A DNA stretch of 11,920 nt from Candidatus Bathyarchaeota archaeon (GTDB lineage Archaea > Thermoproteota > Bathyarchaeia > TCS64), in NCBI GenBank assembly GCA_016934355.1, contig JAFGTA010000105.1, positions 1-11,920 of the forward strand, written 5' to 3'. Each line of letters starts with the position of its first letter. Positions within the stretch are counted from its first letter, which is position 1. Below the pieces are notes generated by a model, which had not been told where the DNA came from, did not search any database, and saw only the letters and a list, made by a program, of their open reading frames with translations. This document shows, in pieces, positions 6,118 to 11,920 of the stretch. The position numbers and the translations under genes are program-made.

Positions 6118-6787
6118 TCCTCTCGGCGACTATCCTCGGGACCTCCCTGAGGTCCTTCACTATTCTTTGGCATCCCCCGTCGACCAGCCTCTTGGCCCAC
6201 GCCTCATCACGCCAGTAGCCCAGGAACTCCACGTTGGCGGCCGCCGCGGTGGTCAGGTCTGTAGTGGTGTCGCCGACGAACAGGGTCTCCTCTGGCTTTG
6301 CCCCGAGCAGCTCGATGACGTGGAGTAGATGCTTGGGGTCGGGCTTGGGGTACAGGGCGTCGTCCCTCGCCACGATGTGCTGGAAGTAGCCTAGTAAATC
6401 GAACCTCTCGAGGCCGCGTACCGTGTACTCTCTGTGGCTTCTCGTGGCGATCCCCAGCTTCGTCTCGAGTTTGTTCAGCATGTCCAGTGCTTCCCGTGCT
6501 TGTGGCTTGAGCTCGAGGGTTTCTAGTGCCTCAAGCTCGATGCCGTTCATGACGTGTTCCATCGCCGCCATGGTATCGATTAATCTATCTTCAGGGAGCC
6601 CATAATCCCGGAGGGTGGCGGCGCCTCCCCTGATCACCTGGTAAACCTTGCGGCGGTCCTCTAGAGGCTCCTCCATACCGTTGGCTACTAGCAGATCCTT
6701 GATCCTCTGCCCCATCTTCTCGTAGTCGATCTTGCTTTCGAGGAGGGTGCCGTCGAGGTCGAACACAACCGCCGTTATCGGGGGCAT
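6110..6787 (-). CDS. HAD-family phosphatase (phosphoglycolate phosphatase-like)
   Basis: A 225-residue HAD hydrolase with intact catalytic motifs: motif I VVFDLDGTLL (D10, D12), motif II T115 in GIATRSH, motif III K148 in YPKPDP, and motif IV VGDTTTDL (D173, D177). A helical cap between motifs I and II fits the Gph/PGP-like C1 group, though the substrate cannot be read from sequence. I start it at ATG 6787 (MPPITAVVFDLDG). An ATG 13 codons upstream (6826) would translate through a conserved 27-base repeat and adds a non-family extension. A TTCATAAG box about 27 bases upstream suggests a leaderless transcript. It lies 51 bases downstream of the por beta gene on the same strand, so read-through from the por operon is also possible. 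Confidence 0.85.
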   Translation of the reverse strand: MPPITAVVFDLDGTLLESKIDYEKMGQRIKDLLVANGMEEPLEDRRKVYQVIRGGAATLRDYGLPEDRLIDTMAAMEHVMNGIELEALETLELKPQAREALDMLNKLETKLGIATRSHREYTVRGLERFDLLGYFQHIVARDDALYPKPDPKHLLHVIELLGAKPEETLFVGDTTTDLTTAAAANVEFLGYWRDEAWAKRLVDGGCQRIVKDLREVPRIVAERTK

Positions 6788-6789
6788 GC

Positions 6790-6816
6790 CTGTATCCCTG
6801 TGTTTGGGGCTTATGA
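6790..6816. repeat. 27-base direct repeat, copy 1
   Basis: The plus strand reads CTGTATCCCTG followed by TGTTTGGGGCTTATGA. It matches copy 2 at 9857-9883 at 25 of 27 positions; both differences are transitions (G/A at position 11, A/G at position 24). It starts two bases upstream of the HAD phosphatase start and lies between that gene and the por operon. CCC and GGGG blocks within it could pair around a seven-base loop. Confidence 0.8.
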
Positions 6817-6838
6817 AGTGTATCAATGGTGGAATAGA

Positions 6839-7738
6839 TTAGATTGGGAGAGGCTTCCCATCCAGTTTGACGAGCTCTTCCCATGTGCTCGAAGCCATCT
6901 CCTGGTACTCGTTCAACTCGTCGTCGGTGAGGTGCCTGAACCTCCTCTGAGGCTTCAGGGCCTCCGAGACTGGTTTAAGCTCCTTCGGCTTGTAGCTCAG
7001 GTGGAACACGCCGTCCACGACCTCGTAGAGAGGCCACAGCCCCGTATCAGTCATGAGCTTGGCTACCTTGATGGTCTTACTCGGGTCGAACCCCCACCCC
7101 GTGGGGCACGGCGACTGGATATGGAGAAGCTTGAACCCTTTGATGCCTTTGGCGTACTCGATCTTGCCCACCATGTCGTTGACGTTGCCCACCGACGCCG
7201 TGCCCACGTATGGCACGTGGTGGGCGGCGAAGATAAACGACAGGTTCTTGCCCCACGTCTTCTTGCCCCTGCTCTTCGCCCCGACGGGCGTGGTGGTGGT
7301 GGCTGCGTACTTGGGGGTCGCCCCGCTGCGCTGTCCGCCGGTGTTCATGTAGGCGTGGTTGTCGGCGCAGAGCCAGAAGAAGTTCTCGTTCCGCTCCGCG
7401 GCGGCGCTGAGCCCCTGGATGCCTATGTCCGCGGTGCCCCCGTCGCCGACGAACGCCACCACGTTCATGTCGTGGTTTCCTTTGATTTCGAGGGCGTTCG
7501 TGATCCCACTGAGCAGTGCGGCCCCGCCCTGGAACGTGGTGCCCGCCCAGTAGAGGGGGATGTTTCTGCTCAGAGTGATCCATATGCATCCGGGGATGCT
7601 GATGTACACGGTGTTCCTTCCGAAGGCTTTCATGGCGTTTCTCGCGATTACTCCGTGTCCGCAGCCCTGGCAGGCCAGGTGGCCCGGGATCATTATCTCC
7701 TCGGTGCTGATGTACGGGGTCGGGACTGGTTTACTCAT
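6839..7738 (-). CDS. porB: 2-oxoacid (pyruvate):ferredoxin oxidoreductase, beta subunit
   Basis: TPP-binding subunit of 299 residues, of normal length. Reversible reaction: pyruvate + CoA + oxidised ferredoxin to acetyl-CoA + CO2 + reduced ferredoxin, in the cytoplasm. The TPP/Mg site is GDGGTADIG (98-106) with DNHAYMNTGGQRSG (126-139). The proximal [4Fe-4S] cluster ligands are C23 and C26 (HLACQGCGHG), C51 (PGC) and C211 (SPCPTGW), all present. The family usually has DNEAYMNTG; here the third residue is His. It is the last por gene: the alpha stop is at 7750, leaving an 11-base spacer before the ATG at 7738. The start at MSKPVPTPYISTEE precedes the conserved GHLACQGCG by a typical distance. 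Confidence 0.93.
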   Translation of the reverse strand: MSKPVPTPYISTEEIMIPGHLACQGCGHGVIARNAMKAFGRNTVYISIPGCIWITLSRNIPLYWAGTTFQGGAALLSGITNALEIKGNHDMNVVAFVGDGGTADIGIQGLSAAAERNENFFWLCADNHAYMNTGGQRSGATPKYAATTTTPVGAKSRGKKTWGKNLSFIFAAHHVPYVGTASVGNVNDMVGKIEYAKGIKGFKLLHIQSPCPTGWGFDPSKTIKVAKLMTDTGLWPLYEVVDGVFHLSYKPKELKPVSEALKPQRRFRHLTDDELNEYQEMASSTWEELVKLDGKPLPI

Positions 7739-7749
7739 AGTTCTTCACC

Positions 7750-8904
7750 TCACACCCACTCCACGACGCCGTCCACCTTACCATGGGCGGCTTCCAGCGT
7801 CTTCTTGGCTATATGCTTGATGTGGTCGGGGGTAACCTCCTTCCCGGCCAGCCCTGCGTGGAAGCCCAGCACGACTGGTCTCGGCTCCACGTCGTAGATG
7901 GCGCCCCGGAGCTCGGTGAAAACCACGCCTCCTCCGCCGAGACAGATGTTCCTGTCGATGACGCCTATGGCCTTGTACTTCTCCGCGGCCTCACGGAGCT
8001 CGGCGTCGGGGAACGGCCTGAACGTCTTCAGCTTGATCAACCCGACAGGCATTCCCTGTTCACGAAGCTCTGTGATCGCAGCTCTAGCCGTGGAGGCGAT
8101 TGTCCCCATGGCTATGATGACGGCCTCTGCGTCCTCGCACCTGTACTCCTCGAATAAGCCGCCGTAGCTGCGGCCAAACCTCTCCCCGAACTCCTGGTCC
8201 ACCTCGCTGATCACCTTCTTTGATCCCATCATGATCTCTTGATGCTTTATCCAAGCGTCCTGTGAACCGTACAGCCGCGTGCCCTGCGCCTTGACCCACT
8301 CGGGGTACGGCAGCGGCTCGGCTAAGCTATACTCTGGTTTGAACGGTGGTAGAAACTCGTCTACTTCGCTCTGGTCGGGTATCTCAACAGGCTCCGCCGT
8401 GTAGCTCAGGATATATCCGTCGAGCCCGATGGCGACAGGCAGGTGAACCTCAGGGTTCTCCGCTATCTTGTACGCCATAATCGTCGTGTCCAGCACCTCC
8501 TGGTTATCCTCGCAGTACAGCTGGATCCAGCCTGTGTCCCTCTGGGACATAAGGTCCGTGTGATCCGGCTGCATGCTCTTTACGCCGCGGTGTACCACGG
8601 CCATCACCACCGGCCTCATGCATCCCATCATGGGGTGGTGCATGTAGTGTAGCCCCGGGCCGCTTGTGGCGGTGAACACCCGGGCACCGGCGAAGCTGGC
8701 GCCCTGTACGCTTATCTGTGCGCTTATCTCGGACTCTACCTCGATGAACTTTGCGTCTAGGTCCCCGTTGGCGACGAACTCGGCTAGGTACTGCACTATG
8801 GTTGTCTGGGGGGTTATGGGGTACGCGGACGCCACCTCGACGCGGGCGAGTTTGACGCCGTAGGCGACGGCCTTGTTTCCTACCATCAACTCTTTCTTGG
8901 GCAT
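7750..8904 (-). CDS. porA: 2-oxoacid (pyruvate):ferredoxin oxidoreductase, alpha subunit
   Basis: A 384-residue subunit carrying the pyrimidine-binding domain of the TPP site and the domain II/III elements. Landmarks are ASAYPITPQTT (25-35), the EVESEISA block (55-62) with the glutamate that activates TPP, FTATSGPGLHYM (77-88), and SQRDTGWIQLYCEDNQEVLD (from 120), which is typical of pyruvate rather than branched-chain 2-oxoacid enzymes. The segment VVHRGVKSMQPDHTD replaces the common NRxLSxPxxIWxDHxD, so substrate preference is probable rather than certain. The C-terminal domain (IIAMGTIASTAR, VGLIKLKTFRPFP, VIDRN) is complete. Its ATG begins directly after the TAG of the gamma-delta gene, showing operon coupling. 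Confidence 0.93.
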   Translation of the reverse strand: MPKKELMVGNKAVAYGVKLARVEVASAYPITPQTTIVQYLAEFVANGDLDAKFIEVESEISAQISVQGASFAGARVFTATSGPGLHYMHHPMMGCMRPVVMAVVHRGVKSMQPDHTDLMSQRDTGWIQLYCEDNQEVLDTTIMAYKIAENPEVHLPVAIGLDGYILSYTAEPVEIPDQSEVDEFLPPFKPEYSLAEPLPYPEWVKAQGTRLYGSQDAWIKHQEIMMGSKKVISEVDQEFGERFGRSYGGLFEEYRCEDAEAVIIAMGTIASTARAAITELREQGMPVGLIKLKTFRPFPDAELREAAEKYKAIGVIDRNICLGGGGVVFTELRGAIYDVEPRPVVLGFHAGLAGKEVTPDHIKHIAKKTLEAAHGKVDGVVEWV

Positions 8905-9699
8905 CTACTCTGCCTCCATCACCATCTCGACGGCGTTCACGGGGCACTCCTCGGCGCAGATGCCGCAGCCCTTGCAGTAGTTGTAGTCGATGACGGCCTT
9001 GCCTTCCACCATCTCGATGCAGCCGTCGGGGCAGTACATCCAGCACTGCCCGCATCCGATGCACTTCTCCGCGTCGGTTACGGGTCTGAACGTCCTCCAG
9101 TCTGCCTTGCTGTTGCCGGGGGTAGCCAGACGCTCCAGCCTCTTCACGAGCTTGGGTTCGCCGACGCTGGTCCTGTTGTAGGCTTCTTCCACGGCCTTGA
9201 CGTTCATCTCCCCGAGGCGGCCGCTCCACTGGTCCTTCACGGCGGCTAGAACAGACTCCAGCTTCACCTCGCCCGTTGCCTTACAGAACGCTCCGAGTAT
9301 GGCGGTGTTTGTGATGGGTCTGCCCAGAACCTCCAAGGCTATAGCGGTAGCGTCCACTGTGGCCGTGGTCACCTGTATGTCCAGCTCGACTTCCTCCGGC
9401 TGCACGGAGCTGTTCAGCACGAGTTTACCGTCGGGCTTCAGCCCCTCCGTTATGTTCACCGTCTTTCGCAGCAGGGGGTCGAGGACGACCACGTAGTCTG
9501 GTTCATGGATCAGGCTTCGTACCATCTTCTCCTTTTTGCCGATGCGGACGAAGGCGGTCACGGGTGCGCCTCTGCGCTCCGTTCCGTACATGGGTATGGA
9601 TTGGCTGTGATGGCCTTCGAGGAACGCGGCGGTCGCGAGGATGCGTGAGGCTGTCACCGCCCCTTGCCCGCCTCTTCCGTGGAACCGAATCTCGATCAA
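8905..9699 (-). CDS. porG/porD: 2-oxoacid (pyruvate):ferredoxin oxidoreductase, fused gamma-delta subunit
   Basis: A fusion of 264 residues. Residues 1-180 form the gamma domain ([16 protein letters not shown] at 6-21, [16 protein letters not shown] at 38-53). Residues about 200-264 form the delta ferredoxin domain with two [4Fe-4S] sites, C213-C216-C219-C223 and C242-C245-C248-C252, each ending in CP. These pass electrons to free ferredoxin. In many archaea gamma and delta are separate genes; here a short linker ([15 protein letters not shown]) joins them without a stop. The start is TTG 9699, since an in-frame TGA lies only two codons upstream and the family start [13 protein letters not shown] follows immediately. 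It is the first gene of the operon, with a TATA-like box about 30 bases before the start. Confidence 0.92.
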
Positions 9700-9726
9700 C
9701 TGAGTTCACCGTGAAGGTGTCTGCTC

Positions 9727-9734
9727 GATTTATG
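9727..9734 (-). promoter_or_regulatory. TATA-like box of the por operon
   Basis: CATAAATC on the minus strand (plus-strand GATTTATG) lies about 32 bases before the TTG start at 9699. This predicts a leader of only a few bases. The region 9700-9932 otherwise contains the second copy of the 27-base repeat and the tRNA promoter. Confidence 0.4.
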
Positions 9735-9856
9735 AGGTTATCTAACACACTAGAATCTGTTCATTTCGAGGTCTGAGTTTCATCATAGACAGGTATAGCT
9801 TACCTATAGACCAAAACACATCAGCCGGACGATTTGCTTGAGAGAGGCGCGTTGAG

Positions 9857-9883
9857 CTGTATCCCTATGTTTGGGGCTTGTGA
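9857..9883. repeat. 27-base direct repeat, copy 2
   Basis: The plus strand reads CTGTATCCCTA followed by TGTTTGGGGCTTGTGA, in the same orientation as copy 1 at 6790-6816. It lies between the por operon promoter and the tRNA promoter, so the two copies bracket the por operon. Weaker similarity continues about a dozen bases past position 9883, up to a shared CAAT. Confidence 0.8.
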
Positions 9884-9890
9884 CGCGTTT

Positions 9891-9905
9891 CCAATAACTT
9901 TTAAT
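9891..9905 (+). promoter_or_regulatory. BRE/TATA element of tRNA-Ala
   Basis: CCAATAA followed by CTTTTAAT (9898-9905) lies about 28-30 bases before the mature tRNA 5' end at 9933, the standard archaeal tRNA promoter spacing. Confidence 0.55.
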
Positions 9906-9932
9906 GACTAGGCTGGTGATGTTGATGGGGGA

Positions 9933-10008
9933 GGGCTGGTAGTTCAGGGGTATGAATGCCTGGTTTGCAACCAGGAGGTCGGGGGTTCAAATCCCCCCCA
10001 GTCCACCA
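9933..10008 (+). tRNA. tRNA-Ala (anticodon UGC), CCA encoded
   Basis: A full cloverleaf folds. The acceptor GGGCTGG (9933-9939) pairs with CCAGTCC (9998-10004). The D stem is GTTC/GAAT. The anticodon stem CCTGG/CCAGG (9959-9963, 9971-9975) holds the loop TTTGCAA with anticodon TGC at 9966-9968. The variable loop has five bases, and the T arm is GGGGG-TTCAAAT-CCCCC. Discriminator A is 10005 and CCA is encoded at 10006-10008. The third acceptor pair is G3:U70, the alanyl-tRNA synthetase identity element, confirming Ala. There is no intron. It reads GCA codons and, by wobble, other GCN codons. The tRNA lies at the border between host-like DNA and an accessory region. Confidence 0.97.
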
Positions 10009-10432
10009 TCTCCTGTCATGGGTGGCTTCAACGACTCGGCGTTTCCCTTATAGTGTGCTACTTACTATAAGCGTTTTTCCGGGGCGCGGGTTATTAAATA
10101 GAGTCTGGGTTATGGTATTTTTGAATAACTTTGTTGATGGGTTACCGTGTCTGCGCGGGGTAACACTAGTTTTGGTTTGGTGGTGGAAAATAGCTTAAAA
10201 ACACGCTTCAGCAGCGGTTTCCGTTTATTCAGTAGGCTGTAACAATGAGTAATGCCTAGGCTACTCATGTGTACTGCTTTAGTCGGTGTAGAATGCCAAG
10301 TCTCACCTTTTCATTGTTGTGATCAAATAATTGTTCCAAGAATATTTGGTCCTGTCATTTTGTTCGTGGTTATTTAATAAAAATTGAGGGGCTTTGTAAA
10401 CTTCAGGATGATGATGAACGTCTATTCGGTGA
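10009..10432. other. Gene-poor stretch between tRNA-Ala and the Rhs fragment
   Basis: No coding sequence is supported in these 424 bases. There are TATA-like boxes at 10194-10202 (CTTAAAAAC) and 10370-10382 (TTATTTAATAAAA). Inverted arms GTTACC/GGTAAC occur at 10141-10146 and 10159-10164, and a T5 run at 10075-10079 may help end the tRNA transcript. I found no second copy of the tRNA 3' end that would mark an integration site within the window. The second TATA-like box could drive the Rhs fragment. Confidence 0.5.
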
Positions 10433-11017
10433 GTGTGCGGTGGAGTCATCTACGAGAGCAACTACGAGCCCTACGGCCCCGGCAGCGGCGAGTCCGGCTC
10501 GGAGGAGTACAGGTACACGGGGAAGCAGGAGGACCCCACGGGACTCTACTACTTTGGAGCAAGATACTATGATCCCGTAACAGGGCGGTTCACCACAAGG
10601 GATATCATCTTTGGAAACCTAGTTGATCCTCAGAGCCTGAACAGGTACAGTTACTGCAGAAATAATCCACATAAGTATATAGATCCGGATGGAAGATCAG
10701 AGACTTTAGCTGAAGTTCTAGCTGTCTTAGGTTGGGCTGAGTATCAAGGATTCCTTGAGATGTACTGGTATTTGAATGAATATCCCGGTGACATGGTGGG
10801 GGCTCACACTCGATATAAATTAGGGTATTGGAAAGGGTTGGCATCTGGAAGCGTTTCCTTTGCACTTGTTAGACTTGGAGTAGATTTATTCACCGCAAAT
10901 TTAGTTGGAGACTTATTAGGTGAATGTATTAAATTAAAAAAAGAGCAAGATTATTATGATTTGGGTTATTCAGGCATCATACAAGACCTTCAGATTATAG
11001 TATTGATCAAATGTTGA
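10433..11017 (+). pseudogene. 5'-truncated Rhs core with C-terminal toxin-like tip
   Basis: Residues 1-87 are a classic Rhs repeat-associated core: IYESNYEPYGPGSG, YRYTGKQEDPTGLYYFGARY, DPVTGRFTTRD, DPQSLNRYSYCRNNPHKYIDPDG. In Rhs/polymorphic-toxin proteins this core closes a large YD-repeat shell and its DPxG end marks the cut before a variable toxin tip. Here the YD-repeat shell is missing. An in-frame TGA directly precedes the GTG at 10433, and upstream sequence has no Rhs similarity. The core is GC-rich like host genes. From about 10600, and fully after the DPDG at 10693, the DNA becomes AT-rich in a tip of about 107 residues (EVLAVLGWAEYQGFLEMYWY onward). This is the usual composition break of an orphan rhs-CT cassette. 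The tip probably continues in another frame (see 11011-11268). The core call is firm; the toxin activity is inferred. Confidence 0.82.
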
Positions 11018-11268
11018 TCGATGCAGTCCAATCATTAGCATCAACTTACTTAGGTAAATGGATCGATGAAGCATTAATTAGAGATTTGATTGATACTGGT
11101 GTTATTGAAGTTGGTTTACAGGAAGAAGGTTTGAAAGTAGTACTACATATGTATAGAGAGGGGTATGAATCTCTTGTAGATTTATTATTAGATACCTGCC
11201 AACAGGATATTGATACAGTAAATACTTATTTGGAGGAATACAGTACAAACATACTTAATGATGAATAA
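11011..11268 (+). CDS. AT-rich ORF overlapping the Rhs tip: frameshifted tip remainder or small partner protein
   Basis: An 85-residue, mostly helical, acidic frame whose ATG overlaps the Rhs stop (ATGTTGA, 11011-11017). It starts MLIDAVQSLASTYLGKWIDE and ends STNILNDE. Two readings fit. One is a translationally coupled partner such as an immunity protein. The other is the C-terminal part of the same tip after a one-base loss near 10975: this frame is open back to 10960 and, joined there, gives YSGHHTRPSDYSIDQ before MLIDAV. A GHH motif at the entry of the last ~100 residues recalls HNH/Endo VII toxin tips of the GHH group. I favour the frameshift, but no family match is certain. Confidence 0.45.
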   Translation: MLIDAVQSLASTYLGKWIDEALIRDLIDTGVIEVGLQEEGLKVVLHMYREGYESLVDLLLDTCQQDIDTVNTYLEEYSTNILNDE

Positions 11269-11450
11269 TATTGTATGAGATAAAGAAGCACTCATGTTCA
11301 TTTCTAGATATTATTATAATAATCTGTATACTCTCTCTTCTACTTTCTTTTCAACCGATTCCTTACATTAATAACTATGCATTTAGAGATAAAATAGGAC
11401 TTTTATTAATAATACAATTCATTATTAGGGCGTTTTTAGTGCAGTTTTTG

Positions 11451-11920
11451 ATGAATGACTCAAGATTTTGGCAATTAAAGATCAGTTCCAATGTATTTGA
11501 TTTTCAGTCTTGGCTACGAGATGGGGAGACTGAATTTTTTTACTGGTCGCCTATTCAAGCTACAGAAGATTATCATGGTAACTTTATTAGATTACATGGC
11601 TTATATAAACATATTAAGAATGGCGATAAAATAGCGTTAACTATTCACCATGATGAATACGGGGTAATTGGATTGGGTGAAGTAGATTCTAGTTTTTTAA
11701 GTGAAAAAATTGATGAATATGATAAATATTATATCGTAGATACGAACCATTCCTTTAAAATACCTATTATAAAGATATGGATTAATAAGATATTTTTTGA
11801 TATTCCAATTACATGGAGACATTTAAAAGAAAAAAAATTATTGAATAAAATTAGTATAAAAAAACGTGGAATATTGTTTACTGCCAGTGAATATAGCCCT
11901 GGGAAAATAGATAAAGATGG
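11451..11920 (+). CDS. EVE/PUA-like domain protein, 5' part
   Basis: An open frame from ATG 11451 runs off the right edge (156 residues visible). It begins MNDSRFWQLKISSNVFDFQ and has FQSWLRDGETEFFYW, then HIKNGDKIALT (54-64), DEYGVIGLGEV (68-78) and, near residue 110, IWINKIFFDIPITW. The order (RxW-x-KIS, an aromatic strand, KxGD-hydrophobic, then GxIGxGEV) is that of EVE/McrB-N-type PUA-like domains, which recognise modified bases and occur at the N-terminus of modification-dependent restriction enzymes. The catalytic partner would lie beyond the window. The frame is also open upstream to a TTG at 11271 through a hydrophobic, low-complexity stretch. I prefer 11451, where domain-like sequence begins. 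Base composition is strongly AT-rich, unlike genes left of the tRNA. Confidence 0.5.
   Translation, partial: MNDSRFWQLKISSNVFDFQSWLRDGETEFFYWSPIQATEDYHGNFIRLHGLYKHIKNGDKIALTIHHDEYGVIGLGEVDSSFLSEKIDEYDKYYIVDTNHSFKIPIIKIWINKIFFDIPITWRHLKEKKLLNKISIKKRGILFTASEYSPGKIDKD

Noticed and set aside
6788..6826. Longer N-terminus (13 extra residues) for the minus-strand HAD phosphatase
   Set aside because: The extension is translated from the conserved 27-base repeat. The motif I strand starts naturally at ATG 6787, and the TATA-like box would lie inside the extended coding region.
6839..7897. Long plus-strand open frames opposite the por genes
   Set aside because: They are antisense shadows of the GC-rich por alpha and beta genes, with no family features; the minus-strand proteins have full catalytic motifs.
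10009..10432. Attachment-site repeat of the tRNA-Ala 3' end
   Set aside because: I looked for a second GGGGGTTCAAATCCCCC-like block downstream and found none within the window.
10384..10572. 62-codon frame over the start of the Rhs core
   Set aside because: It is an off-frame, arginine-rich shadow of the Rhs core reading frame; the ATG triplet repeat at 10408-10416 is out of frame with the core.
11271..11450. Hydrophobic N-terminal extension (TTG 11271) of the EVE-like frame
   Set aside because: It is open for 60 codons but low-complexity (runs of Ile/Leu) in very AT-rich DNA, with no ribosome-binding site. Domain-like sequence starts at ATG 11451. Kept as an alternative only; a membrane-anchored form cannot be excluded.
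1..11920. CRISPR array
   Set aside because: No regularly spaced short repeats were seen; the only notable dispersed repeat is the 27-base pair about 3 kb apart.

Overview
The window reads as archaeal chromosomal DNA. Protein-coding genes lie behind AT-rich TATA-like boxes, often about 25-30 bases before the start codon, which suggests leaderless transcripts. TTG starts are used, the tRNA carries an encoded CCA end, and the gene set is archaeal in style: a four-domain pyruvate:ferredoxin oxidoreductase, ScpB, a zinc-ribbon membrane protein and an archaeal-type PurD. GC-rich coding sequence and family resemblance suggest a Thermoproteota/TACK-type lineage, possibly Bathyarchaeia-like. I cannot fix the taxon from the sequence alone.

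Layout. Bases 1-575 (minus) hold the N-terminal propeller of an S9-type serine peptidase that runs off the left edge. A divergent promoter region separates it from a class V PLP-dependent enzyme (701-1870, plus). PurD follows (2028-3278), then ScpB (about 3314-3856), whose 5' end lacks any standard start codon. A roughly 290-base GC-rich gap with several hairpins leads to an envelope cluster. This comprises an unlisted 43-residue membrane protein (4151-4282), a zinc-ribbon/TM2-like membrane protein (4287-4631), an AIM24/TIGR00266 protein behind a perfect palindrome (4692-5390), and a HAD hydrolase with an unusual motif I (5398-6117). A second HAD phosphatase (6110-6787, minus) converges on it with an 8-base overlap.

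The minus-strand operon from 9699 down to 6839 encodes a complete 2-oxoacid (probably pyruvate):ferredoxin oxidoreductase in the order gamma-delta fusion, alpha, beta. It makes or consumes acetyl-CoA with reduced ferredoxin as the electron carrier. It is bracketed by two direct copies of a 27-base sequence (25/27 identical) at 6790-6816 and 9857-9883, which no annotated feature explains.

A tRNA-Ala(UGC) at 9933-10008 marks a sharp change. Beyond it the DNA has little coding content until 10433, where a 5'-truncated Rhs core begins. This core is GC-rich like the host, but after its DPDG end the sequence turns strongly AT-rich in a toxin-like tip. The tip appears frameshifted (10433-11268). The window ends in the start of an AT-rich gene (11451 onward) with an EVE/PUA-like look, as in modification-dependent restriction enzymes. 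The right 1.5 kb therefore looks like an accessory, defence- or competition-related island next to a tRNA gene.
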